From Acidithiobacillus marinus (GTDB lineage Bacteria > Pseudomonadota > Gammaproteobacteria > Acidithiobacillales > Acidithiobacillaceae), in assembly GCF_002847505.1 (NCBI RefSeq), contig NZ_MXAV01000027.1:1-59819 (forward strand): DNA of 59,819 nt. Reading direction: 5' to 3'. The notes below the pieces were generated by a model. That model worked only from the letters and a program-made list of their open reading frames with translations, was not told where the DNA came from and made no database searches. Below, in pieces: positions 53,352 through 59,819 of the stretch. Numbering within the stretch: position 1 is the stretch's first letter; each line of letters starts with the position of its first letter. The position numbers were made by a program, and so were the translations under genes.

Positions 53352-54485
53352 ATGGCTACCATCGTCAAGAACCCGTCAGGAACCTGGAAAGCAGTCATTC
53401 GCAAGCAGGGCTGGCCCACCACCGCCAAAATCTTTCGCACCCGACGGGATGCCGAAGACTGGGCGCGGCAGTCCGAAGATGAAATGGTCCGTGGCGTGTA
53501 TATTCGCCGGTCCACCAGCCAGAAACTCACGGTAGACATCGCCCTCGACCGCTACCTGCGGGAAATTACCCCGACCAAGAAAGCCAGCAGCCAAAAACGC
53601 GACCATACCAGCGCCAAGGCGGTGCGTCCGCACTTGGGGCCATATGCCCTGGTGGCCTTATCTCCGGAGATTATTGGTCAGTATCGGGATGAACGCCTGG
53701 CCGAAGGGCGGGCGAATGATACCGTGCGTTTGGAACTCTCTTTGATTTCCCATCTGTTTACCGTGGCCATCCGCGAATGGGGCGTCGGCTTGCCCGGCAA
53801 TCCCGCCCTCGCCGTCCGCAAGCCCAAAGGCCGTACCCGAGACCGCCGCTTGCACGGAGACGATGAAGCCGCTCGCCTGCTGCAGACGGTGCGTGCCCAT
53901 AGTAATCCCATTCTGGCCTGGGCCACCGAACTGGCCATCGAAACGGCCGCTCGCGTGGAAGAAATCCTGACACTTGAGCTCCGGGACGTCCATCTAGACC
54001 GGCGCATCATGGTGCTTCGGGATACCAAAAATAAGGACACCCGTGGTGTGCCCCTGACGGCCCGTGCCACGGAAATTTTGCAGGAGGCCATTGCCACCTA
54101 TCCCCGGCAGGACTCCCCCCTGATATTCCCCGGTAATCCCGGTCGGGATGGGGTGCGACGTCCCTACCGCATGGGTAAGGTCTGGAGAAACGCCTTGCAG
54201 CGCGCGAATATTCAAGGCTTGCGTTTTCACGACCTGCGCCATGAGGCGACCAGCCGATTCGTCGAAAAAGGGCTTTCAGACACCAAAGTGCGCACTATCA
54301 CCGGCCACAAATCGCCCCAGATGCTCGCCCGCTATGCCCATTTGCGGGCAGAAGATCTGGTCGCGGAGCTGGACGACAGGCAGGGACATCCCACGATGTC
54401 CCCACCCATTCGGCACAAAGCACCCCCTGAAAAAACAGGACAGTCGGCGAAAATTGTGCCTTTCCGTCCCCAACGGGCAAAATAG
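53352..54485 (+). CDS. Tyrosine recombinase (tRNA-Phe island integrase)
   Basis: 377 residues. N-terminal arm-binding-like strand (SGTWKAVIRKQGWPTTAKIF), SAM-like core (about 60-165), catalytic domain with Arg in ETAARVEEILTLEL, Lys region LRDTKNKDTRGVPL, HDLRHEATSRF, ITGHKS and Tyr in MLARYAHL, all intact. GGGGAG lies 10 bases upstream of the ATG. Adjacent tRNA-Phe is the probable target. Not similar at a glance to the tRNA-Lys element integrase. Confidence 0.94.
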   Translation: MATIVKNPSGTWKAVIRKQGWPTTAKIFRTRRDAEDWARQSEDEMVRGVYIRRSTSQKLTVDIALDRYLREITPTKKASSQKRDHTSAKAVRPHLGPYALVALSPEIIGQYRDERLAEGRANDTVRLELSLISHLFTVAIREWGVGLPGNPALAVRKPKGRTRDRRLHGDDEAARLLQTVRAHSNPILAWATELAIETAARVEEILTLELRDVHLDRRIMVLRDTKNKDTRGVPLTARATEILQEAIATYPRQDSPLIFPGNPGRDGVRRPYRMGKVWRNALQRANIQGLRFHDLRHEATSRFVEKGLSDTKVRTITGHKSPQMLARYAHLRAEDLVAELDDRQGHPTMSPPIRHKAPPEKTGQSAKIVPFRPQRAK

Positions 54486-54555
54486 AGCCAGTGAGACGGG
54501 CTCCAACGGTTTTGGGGGAGGATATAGATCATCAAAGGGTCAACAAAACCTGTTA

Positions 54556-54873
54556 TCACAGCAAGGGTCGGGGCCGCTGCGCTCTGGAAATCTGCTGTTT
54601 AGCTGCCAGCAAGGATGGATGGTTTATCCCCACCCAGTTCCAGAGGTTCGCTAGAAAAAGTAAGGAAAGAGCAAAGAAGGCGGCGGCGATTATTGAGGAG
54701 ATGGCCCATGATAGGGACCACAGATCGTTCTCCGGTTGTTGGCGATGCTTCCACCAGGCATAGAGGGCGACCGCCAGGGCAAGCAGGGAAATGGCCAGCA
54801 GCAGGAAGCCGATCAGGAGATGCTGCAGGGCATCCATATATGCAATTTGCGTGAGTTGGTGTGAGATTGGCAT
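54556..54873 (-). CDS. Small two-helix membrane protein
   Basis: 105 residues from ATG 54873, which has AGGA 8 bases upstream. Two membrane segments (LLIGFLLLAISLLALAVALY and SIIAAAFFALSLLFLANLW) flank a short charged loop (KHRQQPEND). Basic C-terminus. No family recognised. Convergent with the integrase. Confidence 0.55.
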   Translation of the reverse strand: MPISHQLTQIAYMDALQHLLIGFLLLAISLLALAVALYAWWKHRQQPENDLWSLSWAISSIIAAAFFALSLLFLANLWNWVGINHPSLLAAKQQISRAQRPRPLL

Positions 54874-54973
54874 GAGCAGGATCCTCAAAGAGCATTGATG
54901 AAGTGGGGGAACGGGTGAAAGTGCAGGCCGGGCTATTCAGAGATTCAGAGGAGCGCCCGCCTGCACATGCGCT

Positions 54974-55633
54974 TTACGAATCCGCGAGTAGAAATCGTGG
55001 GACCAGACCCGGGCGGCGCTTCAATGCCTGCATCCGTTCCTGTCGTTCGGCCGGATCCTCAGCCTCCCACAAGAACTGGTACTGGCCGAGTGTCGCGATG
55101 GGGAACTCGTTTACCAGGAACTTGATGATGGGCTTTTCCATGAACTGGAACAGCGCCTGCGTCAATTCCATTTGGGGGTCAGCCCCTAGTGGCCCCAAGG
55201 GACGTGCCAACTGAGCGACCAAAATGATGGCCCGAGACTCGTCCCACATTTCGAGGGAGCCTGGCATGTGCTTCCAAGCCAATTGTTCGAGAAAGAGGGG
55301 ATGCACCTGACAAAAATCCAGCAAGGTGGCCTGCCAGAGTTGCTGATGGGGAATGTCCCAGAGCCGTTTTTGCCCTTCCACCTGGTTTTGGAGGGTGGCG
55401 CTATTCAATCGGTAGTAGAGAAATTCCTTTTTTTGGTTGACCGCAACCAGCAGCATGTCCTGGTCAGGGCGCGGGACGAACCCAAAGAATGGCCATGTCC
55501 CCGAGGAAACGCAATAAGCACATCCGTTTTCTGCGAGGGACCATTGCTGGAAGTGTTGCTTCCGAAAGCCTGCAAGGTCTTTCTGCTGGATATAATTGGT
55601 CAAGCGGTCTTCATAACAATGAATAGATGGCAT
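54974..55633 (-). CDS. Hypothetical protein (219 aa) with Trp/Gln-rich segments
   Basis: No family recognised. ATG 55633 has AAGGA 8 bases upstream; the open frame continues to 55747 but the extra part looks non-coding. Soluble, with several short aromatic and Leu-rich segments (HQQLWQATLLDFCQVHPLFL) and a basic end. Contains two Cys near the N-terminus (NGCAYCVSS). A weak Pho-like site lies at 55912-55929. Confidence 0.55.
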   Translation of the reverse strand: MPSIHCYEDRLTNYIQQKDLAGFRKQHFQQWSLAENGCAYCVSSGTWPFFGFVPRPDQDMLLVAVNQKKEFLYYRLNSATLQNQVEGQKRLWDIPHQQLWQATLLDFCQVHPLFLEQLAWKHMPGSLEMWDESRAIILVAQLARPLGPLGADPQMELTQALFQFMEKPIIKFLVNEFPIATLGQYQFLWEAEDPAERQERMQALKRRPGLVPRFLLADS

Positions 55634-55731
55634 CGAGATGTTCCTTATGTGACGTGCGATAGTGCACATAACCAGATTACCACACGCAATTATGGGGTTA
55701 TTTTTTCTGGCGAATGCCATCGCTTGGGTCA

Positions 55732-55851
55732 TCAGATGGAACAGCATTTCTGCAGCAGGGCCAGAGTGTGTTCATCCAGGAGGATGGACAGTGACGTCAA
55801 GGAAATATTAGCCAGATTATCCGTCTTCAGGGTGGTAAGCACGGAACGCAT
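55732..55851 (-). CDS. Possible short gene (39 aa)
   Basis: Frame MRSVLTTLKTDNLANISLTS followed by a Leu-rich end with two adjacent Cys (LLQKCCSI). It lies between a Pho-like site and the 219-residue gene. No clear Shine-Dalgarno. Might be chance; length is small. Confidence 0.25.
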   Translation of the reverse strand: MRSVLTTLKTDNLANISLTSLSILLDEHTLALLQKCCSI

Positions 55852-55911
55852 CGTGATATTGGAGCGGGACAAAATTGATCCCGACGGATAAAACACAAAA
55901 ATAGCCACTTT

Positions 55912-55929
55912 ATGACAGCAAAATGACCA
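55912..55929 (-). promoter_or_regulatory. Weak Pho-like direct repeat
   Basis: On the minus strand GGTCA and TGTCA cores are 11 bp apart (TGGTCATTTTGCTGTCATA). Only one half fits the consensus well. It faces the leftward hypothetical genes. Confidence 0.3.
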
Positions 55930-55981
55930 CATTCACGCTTTACTATGAGCGATAGGATGATTTCACACGGAGTTATTGGTC

Positions 55982-56242
55982 ATGCGCTCAGAAACGGTTT
56001 CTCAGGCAACACCCCAGCTCTTAACCGCTGAGGAAGCGGCCGCTGCTCTCAGAAAAACTCCCCAGGGTTTTCGGGAAGCCATGTGCCGGGGGCGCGCTCC
56101 TTGGTCGGTCTGGCTTCGCGAGCGCCGCGTCAAGTTAGGACGGCGCTATCTGTATCGCACTATGGACATTGCCAAGGTGCAGGAATGTGGTGACCAGGTG
56201 GCCTTGGTGGACAGCCCCAAGGTTATCCACCTCCACCGCTGA
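55982..56242 (+). CDS. Small helix-turn-helix DNA-binding protein
   Basis: 86 residues. PQLLTAEEAAAALRKTPQGF is a helix-turn-helix of the excisionase/AlpA kind, then REAMCRGRAPWSVWLRERRV and LGRRYLYRTMDI as wing. ATG 55982 is favoured; GGAG lies 11 bases away. Related palindromic sequences occur on both sides (55866-55882 and 56538-56562) and may be its operator. A possible directionality factor for the tRNA-Phe island. Confidence 0.65.
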   Translation: MRSETVSQATPQLLTAEEAAAALRKTPQGFREAMCRGRAPWSVWLRERRVKLGRRYLYRTMDIAKVQECGDQVALVDSPKVIHLHR

Positions 56243-56261
56243 GGATACGAATGCGCACCCA

Positions 56262-56465
56262 ATGATGCCCCAAAACATGAACGACACGGTTCAATTTCCT
56301 ACCTGGACTTCGGGTCGGGGGCCATTCAAAAGGAGCCCGCAGCTAGTGCAAATGGAGCCAACGGACCTTGAGGGTTGTCGTAACCGGCGTGGCGAAGCGC
56401 CAGAGCGCGACATTGCGCTGGATTGGAAGATCTTGTGGGAGAGACAACGACAGAAATTTGGATAA
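56262..56465 (+). CDS. Hypothetical protein (67 aa)
   Basis: MMPQNMNDTVQFPTWTSGRG then a charged C-terminal part (GEAPERDIALDWKILWERQR). Starts 19 bases after the HTH gene; a tiny four-codon frame with GAGGAT just upstream overlaps the ATG (TGATG) and might couple translation. No family recognised. Confidence 0.4.
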   Translation: MMPQNMNDTVQFPTWTSGRGPFKRSPQLVQMEPTDLEGCRNRRGEAPERDIALDWKILWERQRQKFG

Positions 56466-56537
56466 AAAAGCGCCTTCGAGTGTTGATGGTCGACATGCGA
56501 CGTATTGTGGGGCGATTTCCATCTATATCCGAGGGCA

Positions 56538-56562
56538 GCGTGGGATCAATTTGATCCCACGC
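56538..56562. promoter_or_regulatory. Perfect 25-bp palindrome
   Basis: Arms of 12 bases around a central T (half-site GCGTGGGATCAA). No T tract follows, so an operator is more likely than a terminator. The half-site TTGATCCC recurs at 55875-55882 beside a degenerate partner, on the other side of the HTH gene. Confidence 0.5.
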
Positions 56563-56681
56563 CCAGGCGTCACCTTCTGCAAGGCGTTGTTAACTTGAGA
56601 AGCCCAAGGGTTTGGGCATGTCATCAAAATGTCATCTAAATTCCGTGCCGTCATCTCATTTTTCGGACCAGCAGGGTATTA

Positions 56682-56864
56682 TCAGATGGAGCGAAGCCTT
56701 TCTGCCTCTTTCTTGGGCGGGTTTTCTACAGCGTTTTGCTGAGCCGCGACGGCTAGGAAATCTGCGGCTAATGCGTCTACGGCTCGCTTGGCCAGTTCAG
56801 GCGGGACTTGCGCCTCACGCAACGCCATATACAAGGCCAGAGGAGCCTTCAAGGAATAAATCAT
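56682..56864 (-). CDS. Small helical protein (60 aa)
   Basis: From ATG 56864: MIYSLKAPLALYMALREAQV, then AKRAVDALAADFLAVAAQQN and a basic end. AAAGGTG lies 6 bases upstream; GTG 56873 is an alternative. The amphipathic helical pattern suggests a small regulatory or antitoxin-like protein, but no partner is adjacent. A TGTCA direct repeat (56619-56634) lies just past its end. Confidence 0.5.
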   Translation of the reverse strand: MIYSLKAPLALYMALREAQVPPELAKRAVDALAADFLAVAAQQNAVENPPKKEAERLRSI

Positions 56865-56873
56865 TTTTTTCAC

Positions 56874-57518
56874 CTTTAGGATAACCAGAGAGAATGTTTC
56901 ACCACAGCTTCCATTTTACCATGGCATTTAGTCATAAATTTTCAGGCGTGCATGACGGCGTTGCTCTGCCATGCATCGGGGAATATTTTAAATAAACGCA
57001 AAAATACCCGCTTAATGAAACACAAAGGCGCGACAAGCGGTTGTAGTCTGATGCCATGACAAAGCCATGGACCTTTGGTGCTGGCTGAATGATTTCCTGC
57101 CCGGATGGGCTGCGCACGGGCGCATAATCCCGAAATTTTCAGTTCCACGAAAGTGGACTACATCAGGGGCTCGCCCCTTTAGGAAACGGCTGAATCTTAG
57201 GCCTATATATTTACGAACCGGCTGCAGTTTGGCCATTGTTTGCGTGCTTTTGCACCCAGAGGAAGCATCATCCCGTTACAGGGACGAAAAGGAAGGATGG
57301 CATTAGCAGTCATAAAATAGGGTAAATCTTCAAGCGCGTTGTGGTCGTCGGCTCGGCTGCTTTCAAGGCGTCCTTGGACAGAACGCAGCGGCCTCTTTTT
57401 CAATCCTGGTCGGCATTTCCCCGACCCCGGTTTTCCCGGTTTTGGACCGGATCAACTACATCGGTATCCCCGGAAGAAAGAGAGGGGATCGGATTTTTCA
57501 CAGAAAGGAATTTTAATC
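56874..57518. other. No convincing gene
   Basis: About 645 bases. Several short frames on both strands lack Shine-Dalgarno sites and family similarity. Probably eroded island DNA. Confidence 0.5.
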
Positions 57519-57656
57519 ATGAACTTATTACACATTATTCCGCAGAACAATGCGGATTCTGGGGTGGAACGCGCCACTGCCAGACTCAGAAATTGGCCTT
57601 TTAAAGAGCAGAACTTAGTAGCTATCGAGATGAAGTTCGCGAACTACTCTCCATGA
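57519..57656 (+). CDS. Possible 45-residue gene
   Basis: MNLLHIIPQNNADSGVERAT..., with AAGGAA 8 bases before the ATG. The Shine-Dalgarno is the main support. Basic central part, no known family. It precedes a hairpin and the chimeric integrase ORF. Confidence 0.35.
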   Translation: MNLLHIIPQNNADSGVERATARLRNWPFKEQNLVAIEMKFANYSP

Positions 57657-57717
57657 GGCCCCCACTACCATATCCCGTTTCCGCTCTATGTGCGCATCGG
57701 GTCTGCGGTGCTGTCAG

Positions 57718-57754
57718 CCGTTCTGGGTATCTTCCTTGAGGGTATCCAGAACGG
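57718..57754. promoter_or_regulatory. Inverted repeat before chimeric integrase
   Basis: CCGTTCTGG (57718-57726) and CCAGAACGG (57746-57754) are perfect 9-bp arms with a 19-base loop, 24 bases before the ATG. It could fold in the 5' leader or be a recombination or operator site. Confidence 0.4.
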
Positions 57755-57778
57755 TTATCGAACCGTGAGGAGGGACTT

Positions 57779-58429
57779 ATGCATTATGTCTTCAAAAATT
57801 ATGGCTACGCCTTTTCGGTCGAACGGGCGGTAGACAAGATTATTCAAGCGCAGGCGCGGGGGTATGGGACGCTCCGCGCGAAACGGGTGCGGCTCCAACA
57901 TTTTGTAGACTTCTTACAAGTGCAAGGCATAACGAATCTGGAGAAGGTGAAATTTTCCCACCTCCAACTATTTGCCCAGCATGTCCAGCAGTTGATGCAG
58001 GAGAAGGACTGGTCCCCCGCCTATGCCCAGAACATCCTCAGTGACGCCAATGGGTTACTGGGATTCGTCCGCAAACAGCGGGCATTCCGGGTGTCTCCAT
58101 CTGCCTATACCGGGAAACGCCCCTGGACCCGTACCACCCCGCCCACCGGGATGGCACTCGCAGGGGTCCGTGATTGCGTCGAGGCGATGCGTAAACAGGG
58201 GCTACCGCGCGGCGCACTGATTGTCTTGATGGCCCGGATGTTTGGGATGCGCTTGCGAGAAACGGTGCTGGCGGATATTCCCCGCTTGTACCGTGAAGGC
58301 GTCAGACACGGTGCCATAGCGATAAGGCTGTATAAGAGGATGGGGTTTGAGATTGAAGGGAGGAAAAGACACTCGTTGTTGGTCAATGGGTCGTATGTGG
58401 ATGAGTATTGCATGTCGAAGCTGTTGTGA
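57779..58429 (+). CDS. Chimeric ORF: truncated integrase fused to acetyltransferase tail
   Basis: 216 residues. Positions 1 to about 178 match the N-terminal SAM-like and early catalytic part of an island integrase (AKRVRLQHFVDFLQVQGITN, LIVLMARMFGMRLRETVLAD) with the first catalytic Arg. From about residue 180 the sequence switches to the end of a GNAT acetyltransferase (AIRLYKRMGFEIEGRKRHSL, then YVDEYCMSKLL). The remaining His, Arg and Tyr are missing, so it cannot recombine DNA. GAGGAGGG precedes the ATG. The junction near 58310-58325 looks like a deletion or recombination join. Confidence 0.75.
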   Translation: MHYVFKNYGYAFSVERAVDKIIQAQARGYGTLRAKRVRLQHFVDFLQVQGITNLEKVKFSHLQLFAQHVQQLMQEKDWSPAYAQNILSDANGLLGFVRKQRAFRVSPSAYTGKRPWTRTTPPTGMALAGVRDCVEAMRKQGLPRGALIVLMARMFGMRLRETVLADIPRLYREGVRHGAIAIRLYKRMGFEIEGRKRHSLLVNGSYVDEYCMSKLL

Positions 58430-58602
58430 ACTCAAGCGCAAGTTTCGCTATGGCCTACCTGGTCCATGATGAATCATGCGCTCATCCAGTTAAGAATCAC
58501 GCCGAACCAGATAGTCGAGTGGACCTGCTAAATGATGAGATTTTGTGTCGCTCCGCCACTGAAGATGATAAATTCTTCTTATTTTAGTCATACAAACTCT
58601 CT

Positions 58603-58968
58603 ATGCGCAGCTATATTGAGTGGGCGTGGGGATGGAATGAAACAGCCCAACACAATGGCTTTTGGAGAAATTTACCTATAGAAAACTTCAAAATCATTTG
58701 CGTCTCTGGGCAACCTGCCGGGGCATTTTATGTCGAAGAAAATGAGCAGCGCCATTGGCTTCGTATGATTTTTTTGAGACCTGAATTTCAGGGCGGTGGT
58801 GTAGGCTCCGCATTACTTGGCCTAGAAGTAGAGCGGGCAAGATGTGCTGGAAAGTTTTTGGAGTTGAGGATCATAAAGATCAACCCCGCAAAACGCCTTT
58901 ATGATCGCTTAGGATTCAAAGTGGTGGAAGAAGACGATGTTACCTACTCCATGAAAATGGTACCTTGA
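58603..58968 (+). pseudogene. GNAT acetyltransferase, probably N-terminally truncated
   Basis: 121 residues. The acetyl-CoA loop is present: MIFLRPEFQGGGVGSALLGL is a typical Q/RxxGxG region, and NPAKRLYDRLGFKVVEEDDV ends the fold. Comparison with relatives suggests about 20-40 N-terminal residues are missing: similarity to YIEWAWGWNE continues upstream as SYKLS until a TAG. No Shine-Dalgarno. It might still be expressed, but it is shorter than the family norm of about 150. Confidence 0.6.
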
Positions 58969-59297
58969 TTAAGGCATGGATGTTACTTGGCGTTGAAACA
59001 TCTATGACCGACAGTATTAGAAACCTGGTTCCTTATATGGATGCCTCCGATTGTGCAAGCCGACTTTTGCGATTTTTGGCGATGTGAGTTTAACGTGCTG
59101 CTTTATATCCGGCCTTTGATTCAGGACAATCAGTCTGCTGGCCCTGAGAAATCCGCTGGAAATGGCTTCAACTCGTCAACGTCCTTTAAGGACAAGGAAC
59201 CACTAGGCTCTTCCTTCCCCGGTCTAACCTGTCATGCCATCAATCGTTTATCCGCCTGCGCAACTCCTTTTGCTGAACGTCAACAATTCTGTAACAG
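58969..59297. other. No convincing gene
   Basis: About 330 bases; a rightward frame from 59041 has poor codon character and no family similarity. Likely eroded intergenic DNA. Confidence 0.5.
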
Positions 59298-59819
59298 TTA
59301 TGATATGGTCGATGCATTCCTGCCGTAATTGTCTGGTGTTGCAGCATGGGCGTCCCAAGGCCCGTGCATCATGCCGGTGCCTTGGGACGCCCTAGGTATT
59401 GCTGCACTGTGAGCCGGAATGGCGCTGGATGATGATTCGGGAAGATTCTCCGTGGTATCCCAGCCCCAGACAGTTTCGGCAAACCAAGCGCAATGACTGG
59501 CAATCGGTGTTGTACCGTGTTGTAGACGCGTTGATCCAACTTTGTAGGCTTTTTTAGGTTGCTCTTCAGTAACTTTGGGGCGAGAAACAATTTCTGCATC
59601 GGTATGAACGAGTTGGTTGCGCAACCATGCCGGATTCTGGCGGCAATCAAGGACCGCGTAGATGTGGATAATGCTATCTTCTAAGCGGTAATAAACAGCG
59701 AAGGGAAAACGCTTGGCCAGTAAGCGATGAAAATTGCCGAAATGAAGCGCGTGGATACCTGCATAGATGACCAGAGAGTCGATATCGGACGTCAGGCTAT
59801 TGAGAAAATAGGGTTCCTC
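59298..59819 (-). CDS. RelE/ParE-type toxin with C-terminal extension (partial)
   Basis: Reads leftward from the right edge; the N-terminus is outside. LVIYAGIHALHFGNFHRLLA, KRFPFAVYYRLEDSIIHIYA and VLDCRQNPAWLRNQL are the final strands of a ParE/RelE toxin. The family normally ends about there, but this frame continues for about 100 more residues (ETVWGWDTTENLPESSSSAI and beyond) with low-complexity character, suggesting loss of the stop. An antitoxin gene, if present, should lie beyond the edge. Confidence 0.7.
   Translation of the reverse strand, partial: EEPYFLNSLTSDIDSLVIYAGIHALHFGNFHRLLAKRFPFAVYYRLEDSIIHIYAVLDCRQNPAWLRNQLVHTDAEIVSRPKVTEEQPKKAYKVGSTRLQHGTTPIASHCAWFAETVWGWDTTENLPESSSSAIPAHSAAIPRASQGTGMMHGPWDAHAATPDNYGRNASTIS

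Larger units (their letters stand above)
53255..59819. mobile_element. Accessory island at tRNA-Phe (right end not seen)
   Basis: Begins at tRNA-Phe with an integrase and contains orphans, a chimeric recombinase, acetyltransferase pieces and a toxin gene. Housekeeping synteny stops at the tRNA. The right boundary and att copy lie outside the window, or have been lost. Gene remnants suggest it is a decaying mosaic. Confidence 0.55.

Noticed and set aside
56619-56634. Functional Pho promoter on the plus strand
   Set aside because: No supported rightward gene follows within several hundred bases; kept only as a weak observation.
57718-57754. Integron attC site
   Set aside because: The inverted repeat lacks recognisable R/L core sites, and the nearby recombinase is not an integron integrase.

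Overview
The window is about 60 kb of a GC-rich (roughly 55-60 percent) proteobacterial chromosome. Gene content and order fit a gammaproteobacterium-related acidophile or chemolithotroph, and Acidithiobacillus or a close relative is my best guess. The supports are the argH-lptM-lysA coupling, the rsmI/lpoA/yraN/SIS block, a CIO-type cytochrome bd operon, several porins and envelope metal-stress genes, and tRNA-anchored islands. No 16S rRNA gene or other decisive marker is present, so this is an inference.

Layout. 1-3.6 kb: a TolC-type efflux channel (cut by the left edge) divergent from a CpxP/Spy-like metal-binding protein and an OmpR/EnvZ-type two-component pair. 4.1-7.6 kb: argH, lptM and lysA, coupled by ATGA overlaps, then a YbhB/PEBP protein. 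7.7-14.2 kb: a 6.4-kb integrative element in tRNA-Lys, bounded by perfect 49-bp repeats. It carries a tyrosine integrase, two small DNA-binding proteins, a Toprim (primase-type) protein, a RepA-like helicase, phased integrase arm sites at both ends and a GCGCCAAC iteron cluster. 14.2-18.8 kb: sulfotransferase, LysR regulator, a sigma-factor-like protein with only regions 1.2 and 2, AlkB and small envelope proteins.

18.9-23.5 kb: a leftward operon (short secreted peptide, ABC ATPase, binding protein, fused permease, periplasmic histidine phosphatase) behind a near-consensus Pho box. 23.5-30.6 kb: an Nramp-like transporter, a second two-component pair whose kinase seems to start at CTG, and cydAB followed by two paralogous coiled-coil proteins. 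30.7-40.5 kb: housekeeping genes (DUF455, tsaD, TPR, plsY, folB, rimO, NifU-type, pteridine reductase, MidA-type methyltransferase, Spx-like, hemN, metR). 40.6-45.7 kb: an OprP/OprO-like porin, a phytase-like esterase, an OprD-family porin and an OmpA lipoprotein. Each porin is preceded by four direct Pho repeats with exact 11-bp spacing. 45.7-53.2 kb: an envelope cluster (waaF, RMND1-like, GlcD-like, a GmhA-HldE fusion, yraN, lpoA) and divergent rsmI.

53.2 kb to the right edge: a second accessory region starting at tRNA-Phe. It holds an integrase, orphan genes, a chimeric integrase/acetyltransferase ORF, a shortened acetyltransferase and a RelE/ParE toxin with an unusual C-terminal extension, cut by the edge.

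Together the window shows a phosphate-starvation programme spread over at least three promoters (ABC uptake plus phosphatase, two porins, a phytase-like enzyme), envelope and LPS assembly genes, and two tRNA-targeted islands. The most novel parts are the compact replicating-type element in tRNA-Lys and the Pho-controlled ABC/phosphatase operon of unknown substrate.
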